A stretch of 64,000 nucleotides of DNA from an uncultured Spartobacteria bacterium (lineage in GTDB: Bacteria; Verrucomicrobiota; Verrucomicrobiia; Chthoniobacterales; Chthoniobacteraceae): assembly GCA_903882875.1 (NCBI GenBank), contig CAIRYQ010000122.1, positions 1 to 64,000 of the forward strand, given 5' to 3'. The notes below the pieces were generated by a model that ran no database searches, had not been told where the DNA came from, and saw nothing but the letters and a program-made list of their open reading frames with translations. The translations under genes and the position numbers were made by a program. Positions 38,702-47,669 of the stretch are shown piece by piece. Each line of letters starts with the position of its first letter. Position 1 is the stretch's first letter.

Positions 38702-38927
38702 CGCTAACAGCCGGAACAAAGTTTGCGGTACCAATTTCCTGTAGTCGGCAAAATTTGCTCTAGCGAGCAGTTCAAGACGCAGGGCGACGGAAGTGGAAGG
38801 GATGTCTGGATTGCCCGGCTGTGTCACAAACTTGCTAATCAAGTCTTTGTGCATCGGTCGTCCACATCGCAGGTCTTGTCCCCGCCTGACCCCACGCCAT
38901 CTGGCAAAAAAGGGATATATCCATAGC

Positions 38928-41486
38928 ATGAACCCCCATCACCTTGTTGTTCACCAGACCTCGCTTTCCCATGACGCGGATTCCGATTCGTGCCGATTGC
39001 GCGCCAGCGCGCCGGATTCGCGTCGCTCCCTTTTGCCACTCGTCCTTGCGGTCGTCACCTGCGCATTGATGCTCGCGCCGAATGTTTGCGCTGCTGCCGC
39101 AACGAGTGATCCCGCGCACTTCCACACTCACGATGCCGTTCAATTTGATCTGCGCAGCGTCCGGGACGGCAACTGGTCAGATATAAAGACTTGGAGCCAG
39201 CCCCGCGTGCCTAAGGCCGGCGACCGCGTGCTCGTGAGCCGCGGGACGCGCGTCACGTATGATGGAGCGAGCAAGGATGTGGTCCGGCTGATTCAGGTGG
39301 TCGGAACGCTCACGTTCGCCCGGGATCGCAACACCGAACTCAACGTCGGGATTCTGAAGGTGCAGGACAGCGATGATTGCACGGAGACCGGCTTCGCCTG
39401 CGACATGGCGAAAAGGAATGCCGACGGGAAGTCGCAGGCGATGCCGACGCTCGAAGTCGGCACACTGGCCGAACCGCTGCCACGGCAATTTACGGCGCGC
39501 ATCCGCCTGCATCAGGTAGACGGTCTCGATCCGAATGACGGCCCAGCGATGGTCTGCTGCTCGGCGCGGATGGATCTGCACGGAGCGCCGATGAGCCGCA
39601 CATGGGTGAAGCTGGGCGCAAATGCCGAGGCTGCGGCCAAGACGCTCACGCTCTCCGAGCCGGTGGATGGCTGGCGCGCGGGCGACGAAGTGATCATAAC
39701 GCCGTCCAAAGTGCATCAGCGACGCGGCGTGGATCCGAAGGAATATCAGAACCAGATGGGAACCGAGGAGCGGCGAATCGTCCGCATTGACGGCACGACC
39801 GTCGAACTCGACAAGCCCCTCACGGAAGAACACTCGGGCAGCGGCGAGTTCCGCTGCGAAATCGCGAATCTCTCGCGTAATGTCATCGTGGAAAGTGCCG
39901 ATCCCGGCGGCGTTCGCGGGCACACGATGTATCACGCGAACAGCAGCGGCGGCATCAGCTATGCGCGCTTCGCGCATCTCGGAAAGCAAGGCGTGCTCGG
40001 CCGCTATGCGATCCATTTTCACCTCGTCGGCAATACCATGCGCGGGAGCCAGGTGCTGGGTGTCGCAATCGTGGATTCGGCAAATCGCTGGGTGACGATT
40101 CATGGCACCGAGTATCTCATCGTCCGCGATTGCGTCGGCTATCGCAGCGCCGGCCACGGATTTTTCATGGAGGACGGCACTGAAATTTACAATCTGCTTG
40201 ACCGCAATCTCGCCGTGCAGGCGAACCGCACGAAGCGCCTGCCGAAGCAGGCGCTGCCCTTCGATGAGAACGATGGCGCGGGCTTCTGGTGGGCGAATGG
40301 TCGCAACACATTCGTCCGGAACGTTACGACTGAAAACGACGCGTACGGCTACCGCTACGACATGCAGCACTCGAAATATTTCAACAGCACGCTCCCCATC
40401 ACGCAGCCCGACGGCACGCAGAAGCCGGTGGATGTCCGCACGATTGCGAACTGGCGTTTTGACGACAACGAGTCGCACTGCGATCAGGGCGCGGGAATGG
40501 TCATCACCGGCAACGGCGGCGCACAGCAGCCGGACACGACAGTGCGCGATCAAAAGCTGCTCGATCAGATCAAGGCGCTCGACTGGACCGGCCCTGACAC
40601 ACGGCATCCACACATCGTGCGGAATCTGAAAATCTGGGAGACCCACTACGCGTTCCGCCCTCACACGCCCTCGATGTTGATTGACGGCCTGCGCATCTAC
40701 CGCACCACCTACGGCGTCTATCGCCCGGCATTCGACAACCAAGTCTATCACAACATCCACCTCACCCGCGCGGGCGGCGAGCCTTTCAATCGCGGGATGG
40801 ACGACGCCAGTTGCCAGACCGGCGTCTTCACTGTGGATGGCCTTCAAATTGACGATCTCGACAAGGCCAGCAACCACCACACTCCGATCGTGCAGATGAG
40901 CGACAACAACCTGAGCGGGCGCGCCGAGAGCCATTTCCGCAACGTCACCTGGACCCCCTCCACGATCGGAAAGGGATCGCTTTTCAATCGTGGTGGCCAG
41001 ACACGCGGCGATCAGTTCGTGGAAGGCGGCGTGCCCTATTACCTGCACGACTATTACGGCCCCGGTCGCGACGCACGGATCATCAGCACGTCCGCCAAGC
41101 CCTTGCTTGCTGACGGCAACACCTACCACGAAGAGGCGCCGCTGACCGGTGATGAGTCGGTCGTAACCGAAGTCAAAAACGTCCCCTGGCCCAAACTGCT
41201 CGATCCTGTGGACGATCTCCCGCCTGCGACCGTCATCACCGCCGTGCGACGCACCGGCGAAATGCTCGCCGTCACCGGCATCACACACGACAACGGCGAA
41301 ATCGTGGCGGTGAAGGTGAACGGCGTGGCCGCGAATATCATCAAGACCCACAGCGGCGTCGCGGACTGGTCCATCGAAGTGCCGGTTCCCGCCGATGGAA
41401 CCGTCACCGCATTCGCCACCGACGATGCGGGCAATATGGAGCGAACCGGTCATGTCGTACGAGTGAGCCCCTCGACGCAACGGTAA
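38928..41486 (+). CDS. Exported G8-domain protein with parallel beta-helix-like body
   Basis: This is an 852-residue protein from the ATG at 38928. A long leader ends in the hydrophobic stretch 'LPLVLAVVTCALMLAPNVCA'. Residues about 75-190 form a G8 domain ('DGNWSDIKTWSQPRVPKAGD', 'VTYDGASKDVVRLIQVVGTL'). A right-handed beta-helix-like middle follows ('IHFHLVGNTMRGSQVLGVAI', 'GHGFFMEDGTEIYNLLDRNL'), then a C-terminal beta-sandwich ('TGITHDNGEIVAVKVNGVAA'). G8 domains occur in the animal hyaluronan-binding proteins CEMIP and TMEM2, and bacterial members are common in planctomycetes. A glycan-binding or lyase role is inferred. Confidence 0.85.
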   Translation: MNPHHLVVHQTSLSHDADSDSCRLRASAPDSRRSLLPLVLAVVTCALMLAPNVCAAAATSDPAHFHTHDAVQFDLRSVRDGNWSDIKTWSQPRVPKAGDRVLVSRGTRVTYDGASKDVVRLIQVVGTLTFARDRNTELNVGILKVQDSDDCTETGFACDMAKRNADGKSQAMPTLEVGTLAEPLPRQFTARIRLHQVDGLDPNDGPAMVCCSARMDLHGAPMSRTWVKLGANAEAAAKTLTLSEPVDGWRAGDEVIITPSKVHQRRGVDPKEYQNQMGTEERRIVRIDGTTVELDKPLTEEHSGSGEFRCEIANLSRNVIVESADPGGVRGHTMYHANSSGGISYARFAHLGKQGVLGRYAIHFHLVGNTMRGSQVLGVAIVDSANRWVTIHGTEYLIVRDCVGYRSAGHGFFMEDGTEIYNLLDRNLAVQANRTKRLPKQALPFDENDGAGFWWANGRNTFVRNVTTENDAYGYRYDMQHSKYFNSTLPITQPDGTQKPVDVRTIANWRFDDNESHCDQGAGMVITGNGGAQQPDTTVRDQKLLDQIKALDWTGPDTRHPHIVRNLKIWETHYAFRPHTPSMLIDGLRIYRTTYGVYRPAFDNQVYHNIHLTRAGGEPFNRGMDDASCQTGVFTVDGLQIDDLDKASNHHTPIVQMSDNNLSGRAESHFRNVTWTPSTIGKGSLFNRGGQTRGDQFVEGGVPYYLHDYYGPGRDARIISTSAKPLLADGNTYHEEAPLTGDESVVTEVKNVPWPKLLDPVDDLPPATVITAVRRTGEMLAVTGITHDNGEIVAVKVNGVAANIIKTHSGVADWSIEVPVPADGTVTAFATDDAGNMERTGHVVRVSPSTQR

Positions 41487-41501
41487 CATCCCTTTTACTT
41501 C

Positions 41502-41555
41502 CCGATGCCCGTCCGAGTTCTAACAGTCCCCGGCTCGGCGAACGAGAAAGCAAAT
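41502..41555. repeat. 54-base intergenic repeat, copy C
   Basis: The third copy lies 15 bases after the G8 gene stop and 192 bases before the start of the DUF6600 gene. It has the same CCGATG...GCAAAT frame at the same length as A and B. It is the most diverged copy in its central part. Confidence 0.75.
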
Positions 41556-41747
41556 TTCTAGCAGTTGCCGCCGCCTGCCGAAACGGGAAGATTACCGCAC
41601 CGAAGCGAGCGGCGTAATTTGGCGCTGCTCCGCAGCCCGCGAAAAATACTTCGATTAAAGACGCGACCTGCGGAGTCTGATCGTGCGAATAGAGTAAAGA
41701 ACGTTCATCCAGCAATGAGCGTTTCCAATTCCCAACCGACCCAATCC

Positions 41748-44171
41748 ATGAAAACCCGAATCGTCCTTTCCGGAATCCTGATGGCAGCCGCCTTCCCCCT
41801 CGCCGCCCGTGCCGGCACCCTGTTCTACGTCCCCGTCCCCGCAGCCGGGAGCGACGCGCAATCGGGGCTCGACAGCACGAAAGTGTACACGAACGCAGTC
41901 GCCGCAGGGAACAGGAAGGAAGCCGGACGCAACGTGAACGGCGTGCCGCTCACCGCGCTGCCGGCCTCGGGCAATTCCAACGCGGCAAACGGAGTGACGA
42001 TCTCCGCCGCGACCGGCACACTCGCGAATGGCGGCGGAAAGTCCGACAGCATCAAGGCCGACGGCGCGATGTCCGACCTGCTCGCCGGGATGATTTTCAA
42101 TGATGGTGCGGGCGACAATTCCGAGCAGTACGTGGTGCTCGATCCCGCCAAACTCGCACCCGGCAAAACGTATGACCTCCGCGTCTATGTCTGCAACGCA
42201 TCGGGGGAAAACCGGCAGGTGAACCTCTCTTTCGCGGGTGACGGCAAACCGGCGGTGAACACGGATTTTTTTAACGAGGACGATGCGACGACTTCCGCGG
42301 GTGGATTCACCGATCCGAACCAGGTCTATTACATCAATTACCGGTTCACTTGGGACGGCGTGAGCACGCCCGGTTTCACGGCCACACAGAAATTCGGCAG
42401 CACGCCATTCTGCCTTTACGCGGTGACCAATGAGGAGGTCGGCGCCGCGGTGGAAGCCCAGCCCGCCGGAGCCGTGACGCAGGTCGCGCCCGAGCCGATT
42501 GCTGAAGCGCCGCGTTCCAGCATCTCACGAACGGGTGCGGTGGACTACGAGGACGACATCGGAGTCGCGAGCGAAGTCTTTTATAACTCGGACACGCTGC
42601 GGGATCACGGGCGCTGGGTGAATGTGGGAACCTATGGCCGCTGCTGGCACCCTGCGGATGTGGACGAGGACTGGCAGCCTTACACACGCGGACGCTGGGT
42701 CTATTCCAATGACGACGGCTGGGTGTGGGATTCGGATGAGGATTTCGGCTGGGCCACCTATCACTATGGCCGCTGGTTCCGCGAGGAAAATGCCGGCTGG
42801 TTCTGGGTGCCGGGCCGCGTGTGGGCACCCGCATGGGTGTCATGGCGGCACGGGCATTCCTTCGTCGGCTGGGCACCGCTGCCTCCGCTCGCGCTGGCGG
42901 CTGCGGGCATCGGGATCGGCTCGTGGGCGGATCATCGCTGGGGCATCGGACCCCATGCCTATAATTTCGTGAACGTGCGTGATTTTGGCGCACGCTCAAT
43001 GGCGAAGGTTCTCATCCCGCGACAGCAGAATGCCGCAGTGATGACGAACACCGTCAACGTCACCAACGTCGCGCACAGCAAGCACGGGATCTTCAACGGC
43101 GGGCCGAGCTTTCAGGCCTTGAACAACGCGCTCGTGCGCTCCGGCGGCGCGGCGATTCCCACCGTGAGCGTCTCCCGCAAAACGGGCACGAAGGCGGTCA
43201 CGCCGGACGGAAAATTTTCACACCTGTCCGCGGGCGTCCTCTCGGTCGCCGCGCCGACCGTCACACGCGCAAAGAAATCCGCCGCATTGCCGCCTGTCGC
43301 CACGACGATCGCGTCACCGAAATTCGACAAGGGCTGGAACGGCCTCACGGATCCGACCCATGCCACGGCATTGCAGGCGAAAATCGCCGGCGAGACGCCG
43401 GGAGCCAAGGCAAAGACCGCGCCTGCGCGGCTGCCCGGCGCGATCGTGTCCGCGGGCGTGGCAACCGCAACCTCGAGCACAAGTCCGCTGAAGTCATTCC
43501 GCCCAGGCAAGCCGCCCGGCACGCCGGGCACACCTCCTCCGACTGCGTTCGTCAAGCCGGGCCTGCCGGTGAACTCAGCGGTCATAGCGACGCCTCAGCC
43601 GCTGCAACCCACCACTCCGATTGTCGGCAACAAAAAGAAACCCGGCAGCAAGACGACTGGCACAAACGTTCCCGGAACACCCCCTGTCACGCCCGGAAAC
43701 CCAGTGGTGATCGTTCCGCCGAAACCCGGAAAGCCGGGAACGCCTGCGTCCGTCACACAGCCAGCAACCATTCCGTCCACAGCGCAACCGACCGTTCCAA
43801 AACCCACGGCTGTGCCGACACCGGAGCCAATCCGGGCGAAGAAAGGAAAGCCGCAACCCGCGACGCCGGGCACGGATCCCGTCATCAAACCGGCTCCGAC
43901 GCCCGAACCCGTCCGCATTCCGAAGCGCACGGTGCCAGTGGCCACACCGGCTCCTGCTCCGATAAAACCCACAGCGACGCCCAAACCCGAACCTCCCCGT
44001 ATCCCGAAGCGCGTCGCTCCGCAACCGACTCCAGCCCCGGCTCCAGTTGCAAAGCCGGTCCCGGTTCCCGTGAGGCCCGCGCCAGTCGTCATTCCGCCGA
44101 AGCCCGCGCCGGTCGCCCCGACAGCACCGAAAGGCAAGCCCACGCCTACGCCTGCACCGACCAACGGCTGA
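41748..44171 (+). CDS. Exported DUF6600-like protein with a long Pro-rich tail
   Basis: This is an 807-residue protein from the ATG at 41748 (a second ATG at 41715 is in frame). After a signal peptide ('MAAAFPLAARAG'), residues about 30-240 form an unassigned beta-rich domain. Residues about 265-400 carry tryptophan-rich repeats of the DUF6600 kind, such as 'HGRWVNVGTYGRCWHPADVD', 'GRWVYSNDDGWVWDSDEDFG' and 'VSWRHGHSFVGWAPLPP'. From about 585 to the end it is a Pro/Thr/Lys/Ala-rich tail with repeated 'TPEP.RIPKR' units. It is probably surface or envelope associated. No enzymatic site is seen. Confidence 0.82.
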   Translation: MKTRIVLSGILMAAAFPLAARAGTLFYVPVPAAGSDAQSGLDSTKVYTNAVAAGNRKEAGRNVNGVPLTALPASGNSNAANGVTISAATGTLANGGGKSDSIKADGAMSDLLAGMIFNDGAGDNSEQYVVLDPAKLAPGKTYDLRVYVCNASGENRQVNLSFAGDGKPAVNTDFFNEDDATTSAGGFTDPNQVYYINYRFTWDGVSTPGFTATQKFGSTPFCLYAVTNEEVGAAVEAQPAGAVTQVAPEPIAEAPRSSISRTGAVDYEDDIGVASEVFYNSDTLRDHGRWVNVGTYGRCWHPADVDEDWQPYTRGRWVYSNDDGWVWDSDEDFGWATYHYGRWFREENAGWFWVPGRVWAPAWVSWRHGHSFVGWAPLPPLALAAAGIGIGSWADHRWGIGPHAYNFVNVRDFGARSMAKVLIPRQQNAAVMTNTVNVTNVAHSKHGIFNGGPSFQALNNALVRSGGAAIPTVSVSRKTGTKAVTPDGKFSHLSAGVLSVAAPTVTRAKKSAALPPVATTIASPKFDKGWNGLTDPTHATALQAKIAGETPGAKAKTAPARLPGAIVSAGVATATSSTSPLKSFRPGKPPGTPGTPPPTAFVKPGLPVNSAVIATPQPLQPTTPIVGNKKKPGSKTTGTNVPGTPPVTPGNPVVIVPPKPGKPGTPASVTQPATIPSTAQPTVPKPTAVPTPEPIRAKKGKPQPATPGTDPVIKPAPTPEPVRIPKRTVPVATPAPAPIKPTATPKPEPPRIPKRVAPQPTPAPAPVAKPVPVPVRPAPVVIPPKPAPVAPTAPKGKPTPTPAPTNG

Positions 44172-44242
44172 TCGCATAGCCGTTACACGCCCGCACGAAT
44201 CTCCGTCTTCGGAATTCTGCGCGCGAATTGCCTGATGACTCC

Positions 44243-45049
44243 TCAATCCGCAGGCCGCGCCTCGACTGAAAGCAGCTCCGCCATCTGCGCCGGGATCCCC
44301 GCGATCCCGGCGCGCATGAGAGATTCGCCGACGAGGATCGCATTGGCACCGCAATCGAGCACGCGCTGCGTGTCGGCGCGCGTCTTCAGCCCGCTCTCGC
44401 TCACGAGCAGCACGTCGTCCGGCACATCCTCGCTCAGTTCCTCGGTGCTCGCGACGTTCACCTCGAACGTGTGCAGGTTGCGATTGTTCACGCCGATCAG
44501 CTTTGCACCGAGATCGAGCGCACGATCCAGTTCCTCGCGCGTATGGACTTCGACAAGCACGTCCATTTGAAAATCCGACGCGGTGTGAAAAAGCTTCTCC
44601 AGCTCGGCCTGCTCCAGCGCGGCGACGATGAGCAGGATGCAGTCCGCCCCGGTGACGCTCGCCTCGAAAATCTGCGCCTCGTGGATCATGAAATCCTTGC
44701 GCAGACACGGCAGCGCAACCGCCTCGCGGATGCGCGGGAGAAACGACAGGCTGCCTTGGAAAAATTGCTCGTCCGTGAGTACGCTGATGCAGTCCGCGCC
44801 CGCCGCCTCGTACGCCTTCGCGATTGCGACAGGATCAAAGTCCTTCGCGATCACCCCAGCGCTCGGGCTCGCTTTTTTCACCTCGGCGATCACACCGAGC
44901 GCGGCCCCGCAGTTATTGAGAGCAGCGTCGAATCCGCGGAAATCGTCGCGTAACAGCGCGGCCTTACGGAGGTGTTCGAGCCGCGGAAGCAGCTTCGCCA
45001 CTTCCGCGCGCTTCACTTCGAGAATCTGCTGGAGCCGCGTGGGAATCAT
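44243..45049 (-). CDS. trpC: Indole-3-glycerol phosphate synthase
   Basis: This is a 268-residue TIM barrel catalysing the fourth reaction of tryptophan synthesis from anthranilate. Characteristic stretches are 'GVIAEVKKASPSAGVI' with the catalytic Lys, 'CISVLTDEQFFQGSL', 'LPCLRKDFMIHEAQIFEA', 'LVEVHTREELDRAL', 'LIGVNNRNLHTFEV' and 'ESGLKTRADT'. It is monofunctional, not fused to TrpF. No other trp gene is in the window, so the pathway is dispersed in this genome. Confidence 0.97.
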   Translation of the reverse strand: MIPTRLQQILEVKRAEVAKLLPRLEHLRKAALLRDDFRGFDAALNNCGAALGVIAEVKKASPSAGVIAKDFDPVAIAKAYEAAGADCISVLTDEQFFQGSLSFLPRIREAVALPCLRKDFMIHEAQIFEASVTGADCILLIVAALEQAELEKLFHTASDFQMDVLVEVHTREELDRALDLGAKLIGVNNRNLHTFEVNVASTEELSEDVPDDVLLVSESGLKTRADTQRVLDCGANAILVGESLMRAGIAGIPAQMAELLSVEARPAD

Positions 45050-45145
45050 TGCGCACACATATTTCGCGGCGGCGCGCGGGTGACGAGTGGAAAGTGAGCG
45101 AGCGCGGAGTTGCCACGCACTTTTCCAGCGCCGACACTGCGCCGC

Positions 45146-45610
45146 ATGAGCACGCAAATCGAAATCCCATCCCCCGTCGCACTCGCACTGCAATCGCGCG
45201 ACGCGCAGGCCGTCCTCGACGAATCCATCCGCGCATTCGGCTGCCAGGCGGGCACCGTCCACTGGAACGACACGCAGAGCGGGATGCTGAAGCTCGCCGC
45301 GAGCCGCAACATCCCGCCGCCGATCGTGCAAATCGTCGCGACGGTGCCGATCGGCAAAGGCATCGCAGGACTCGCCGCGCAGAACCGCGAGCCCGTGTCG
45401 CTCTGCAACCTCCAGACCGACACCTCCGGCCAGGCACGCCCCGCAGCGAAGACGACAGGCATGGAAGGCTCCATCGCAGTGCCGATGCTCGTCGCGGGCG
45501 AATTGCGCGGCGTGCTCGGCGTGGCAAAGGCCGAGGCGCACGACTGGACCGACGCGGAAAAATCGCTGCTGCTCGCCATCGCGGCGAAGCTCGGCGAGGC
45601 GCGGCCCTGA
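45146..45610 (+). CDS. Stand-alone GAF-domain protein
   Basis: This is a 154-residue protein from the ATG at 45146, essentially one GAF domain: 'AGTVHWNDTQSGMLKLAASR', 'VPIGKGIAGLAAQNREPV', 'SIAVPMLVAGELRGVLGVAK' and 'WTDAEKSLLLAIAAKLGE'. GAF domains bind small molecules such as cyclic nucleotides, bilins or 2-oxoacids. No output domain is attached, so this is a single-domain sensor or enzyme. It is divergent from trpC and lies 48 bases before the isomerase gene. Confidence 0.85.
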   Translation: MSTQIEIPSPVALALQSRDAQAVLDESIRAFGCQAGTVHWNDTQSGMLKLAASRNIPPPIVQIVATVPIGKGIAGLAAQNREPVSLCNLQTDTSGQARPAAKTTGMEGSIAVPMLVAGELRGVLGVAKAEAHDWTDAEKSLLLAIAAKLGEARP

Positions 45611-45658
45611 GCGTCGTTGCAGGCGGTGCATTCACAGTGCATATTCCGCGGCAAGAAA

Positions 45659-46603
45659 ATGAAACGCCGTGAATTCCTATTCGCCGCCGGCGCAGCGGCC
45701 GTGGCACCGATCAAGAATCCACCGGCCGCAGAGCAGCCGCCGCATTTCAAGAAACGAATCAAGCTCGGGATCTCGACATATTCGTACTGGCACTTTGAGG
45801 AGAAAAAATTCCCGATCGAGACCGTCATCGAACGCGCCGGGAATTTCGGCGTGGAGTCCGTGGACGTGCTGCACCGGCAGATGGATCTGAAGGAAAAGGC
45901 GCCCTTCGACGCCGCCGGCCGCGCCTACTGCCGCAAGCTCAAGCGCCTCGCATTCCGCAACGGCGTGAATCTCGTGTGCCTGACGACGGAGCAGAATTTC
46001 GTCTCGCCGGATCCGAATATCCGCCAGTCACAGGTGGATCACACGCTGAAGTGCCTCGAAATCGCGGACGCACTCGGTGCCGCCAGCATCCGCGTGAGCG
46101 CGGGACGCTGGAACACCGTGCCGGATTTTGAGGAGTTCATGAAAAAACGCGGACTCGAACCGCCGCTCGCCGGACACACGGATGACGAGGCGTTCGAGTG
46201 GGCGATTGACGGGCTCGGCAAAAGCCTCAAGCGCGCGGAAGAATTCGGCATCGTGCTCGCGGTGGAAAACCACTGGGGCGTCGCGGCTTCACCTGCGGGC
46301 CTTCTGCGCGTGCTTGCGCCGTTCCGCTCGCAATACATCGGCGCGCTGATGGACACGGGGAATTTCCTCGAGGATCCGTACGACAAGCTGAAACAGATCG
46401 CGCCGAAGACGGTCTTTGTGCAGGCGAAGACCTACTATGGCGGCGGACTGTGGTACACGTTCGACCTCGACTACATGCGCATCGCGCGCATCCTCGCCGA
46501 CTCAGGATACAGCGGCTACGTCTCGCTCGAAATGGAAGGCAAGGAACACGCCGACACCGCAGTGCCAAAGAGCCTCGCGATTTTGCGGAAGTGTTTCGTC
46601 TGA
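45659..46603 (+). CDS. Sugar phosphate isomerase/epimerase family protein with TAT leader
   Basis: This is a 314-residue protein from the ATG at 45659. The leader 'MKRREFLFAAGAAAVAP' is twin-arginine-like. The body is a xylose-isomerase-type TIM barrel: 'KLGISTYSYWHFEEKKFPIE', 'DVLHRQMDLKEK', 'VRVSAGRW'-like 'SIRVSAGRWNTVPDFEEF', 'VLAVENHWGVAASPAGLLRV', 'GALMDTGNFLEDPYDKLKQ' and 'GYSGYVSLEMEGKEHADTAV'. The Glu/Asp/His metal-binding residues are in the expected places. The substrate is unknown; relatives act on keto-sugars and inosose. Confidence 0.9.
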   Translation: MKRREFLFAAGAAAVAPIKNPPAAEQPPHFKKRIKLGISTYSYWHFEEKKFPIETVIERAGNFGVESVDVLHRQMDLKEKAPFDAAGRAYCRKLKRLAFRNGVNLVCLTTEQNFVSPDPNIRQSQVDHTLKCLEIADALGAASIRVSAGRWNTVPDFEEFMKKRGLEPPLAGHTDDEAFEWAIDGLGKSLKRAEEFGIVLAVENHWGVAASPAGLLRVLAPFRSQYIGALMDTGNFLEDPYDKLKQIAPKTVFVQAKTYYGGGLWYTFDLDYMRIARILADSGYSGYVSLEMEGKEHADTAVPKSLAILRKCFV

Positions 46604-46614
46604 CCGCGCGCGCC

Positions 46615-47046
46615 TCAGTGCGGCGCAAACCAGCGGTAGAGGAAAAAATAGACGAGCACGCCGGTGACGCTCACGTAGAGCCAGACAGGAAACGTGATCT
46701 TCGAGAGCTTGCGGTGCTCGGCGAATCGCCCCGCGAGCGCGTGGCGCATCGTGACGATCGCGAGCGGCGGCACGCAGATCGCGAGGATGATATGCGAAAC
46801 TAGCATCGCGTAGTAGATCGTGCGCCACGCCCCTGCCCCGCCGAACGGCGTGTGGACGCCATGCACGAGGATCTTGTGCGCGACGTAGCTGACGAGGAAA
46901 ACACACGACACGACGAATGCCGCGCCCATCAGCAGGCCGTGCGCTTGTTTTGCCTCGCGCTTGATGGCGACGATGCCCGCGCACAAAAGCACGGTCGCGG
47001 TGGCATTGAGGGCGGCGTTGATCGGAGGCAGGTCGGCGGCGGTCAT
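46615..47046 (-). CDS. DUF420 membrane protein (CtaM-like, oxidase biogenesis)
   Basis: This is a 143-residue protein with four membrane helices: 'ALNATATVLLCAGIVAIKRE', 'MGAAFVVSCVFLVSYVAHKI', 'MLVSHIILAICVPPLAIVTM' and 'VWLYVSVTGVLVYFFLYRWF'. DUF420 proteins (YozB/CtaM) are needed for cytochrome a-type oxidase assembly in Firmicutes. Here the gene is the last of the respiratory operon, overlapping the stop of the sco gene by 4 bases, which supports the same role. Confidence 0.88.
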   Translation of the reverse strand: MTAADLPPINAALNATATVLLCAGIVAIKREAKQAHGLLMGAAFVVSCVFLVSYVAHKILVHGVHTPFGGAGAWRTIYYAMLVSHIILAICVPPLAIVTMRHALAGRFAEHRKLSKITFPVWLYVSVTGVLVYFFLYRWFAPH

Positions 47047-47669
47047 GGTTCGTTGATGAGGCGTTTGATGTCGGCAAGCAGGCGATCCTTTTCGCCGCTA
47101 TCCTCGCCGACACCGTCGTAGTAGCCGCGGATCCAGCCCTTGCGATCCACGAGGATGAGCTTCGTGCTGTGGATGAATTTTTCCTTCACGTCCACGCCCC
47201 CGGCATCCGCAAGCGCAAGCTTGAATCCCTTGATGCTCAGATCGAAAATTGCGGCACGCGCACCGGTGAGAAATGCCCAGCGCGAATCCGTGCCGAGACC
47301 CGCGGCATATTTCGTCATCACCTCCGGCGTGTCGGTCTCGGAATCCGTGCTGATCGAGACGAAACGGACATTGTCATCCTTGCCGAACGCCGCGTGGATT
47401 TCCTTCATGCGCCTGCTGAGCATGAGGCAGGTGCCGGGACACGAGGTGAAAAAGAAATCCGCGACCCACACTTTGCCGCGCAGCGATGCGGAATCGAACG
47501 GCTGCCCACTGCGCTCCGTGAGTGTGAACTGCGGGAGTTCGAACATCTTGTTCAGCGGCTGCGACGGACGCTCGCAACCGGCGAGGCAAAGAAGACAGAC
47601 AACGAACATCCAACTTCCAAACAACCTGCCGACACGCGGCGCGTGCCATTCAACGTTGGAGGTTTTCAT
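47043..47669 (-). CDS. SCO1/SenC family copper chaperone
   Basis: This is a 208-residue protein from the ATG at 47669, overlapping the ctaB stop by one base. A lipoprotein-like leader ends in 'VVCLLCLAGC'. The thioredoxin-fold domain has the copper-binding 'FFFTSCPGTCLMLSRRM' (CxxxC) and a distal His in 'EKFIHSTKLILVDRKG'. SCO proteins deliver or reduce copper for the CuA site of oxidase subunit II, encoded three genes upstream. All ligands are intact. Confidence 0.95.
   Translation of the reverse strand: MKTSNVEWHAPRVGRLFGSWMFVVCLLCLAGCERPSQPLNKMFELPQFTLTERSGQPFDSASLRGKVWVADFFFTSCPGTCLMLSRRMKEIHAAFGKDDNVRFVSISTDSETDTPEVMTKYAAGLGTDSRWAFLTGARAAIFDLSIKGFKLALADAGGVDVKEKFIHSTKLILVDRKGWIRGYYDGVGEDSGEKDRLLADIKRLINEP

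Noticed and set aside
39177-41489. A 770-codon open frame opposite the G8-domain gene
   Set aside because: It is an antisense shadow of the G8 protein with no recognisable motif. The same applies to long frames opposite DUF1501, uvrA, ctaD and ccoO.
37538-44242. A possible integrated element at tRNA-Arg with attachment sites
   Set aside because: No integrase gene and no second copy of the tRNA 3' end were seen, so no att sites are called.
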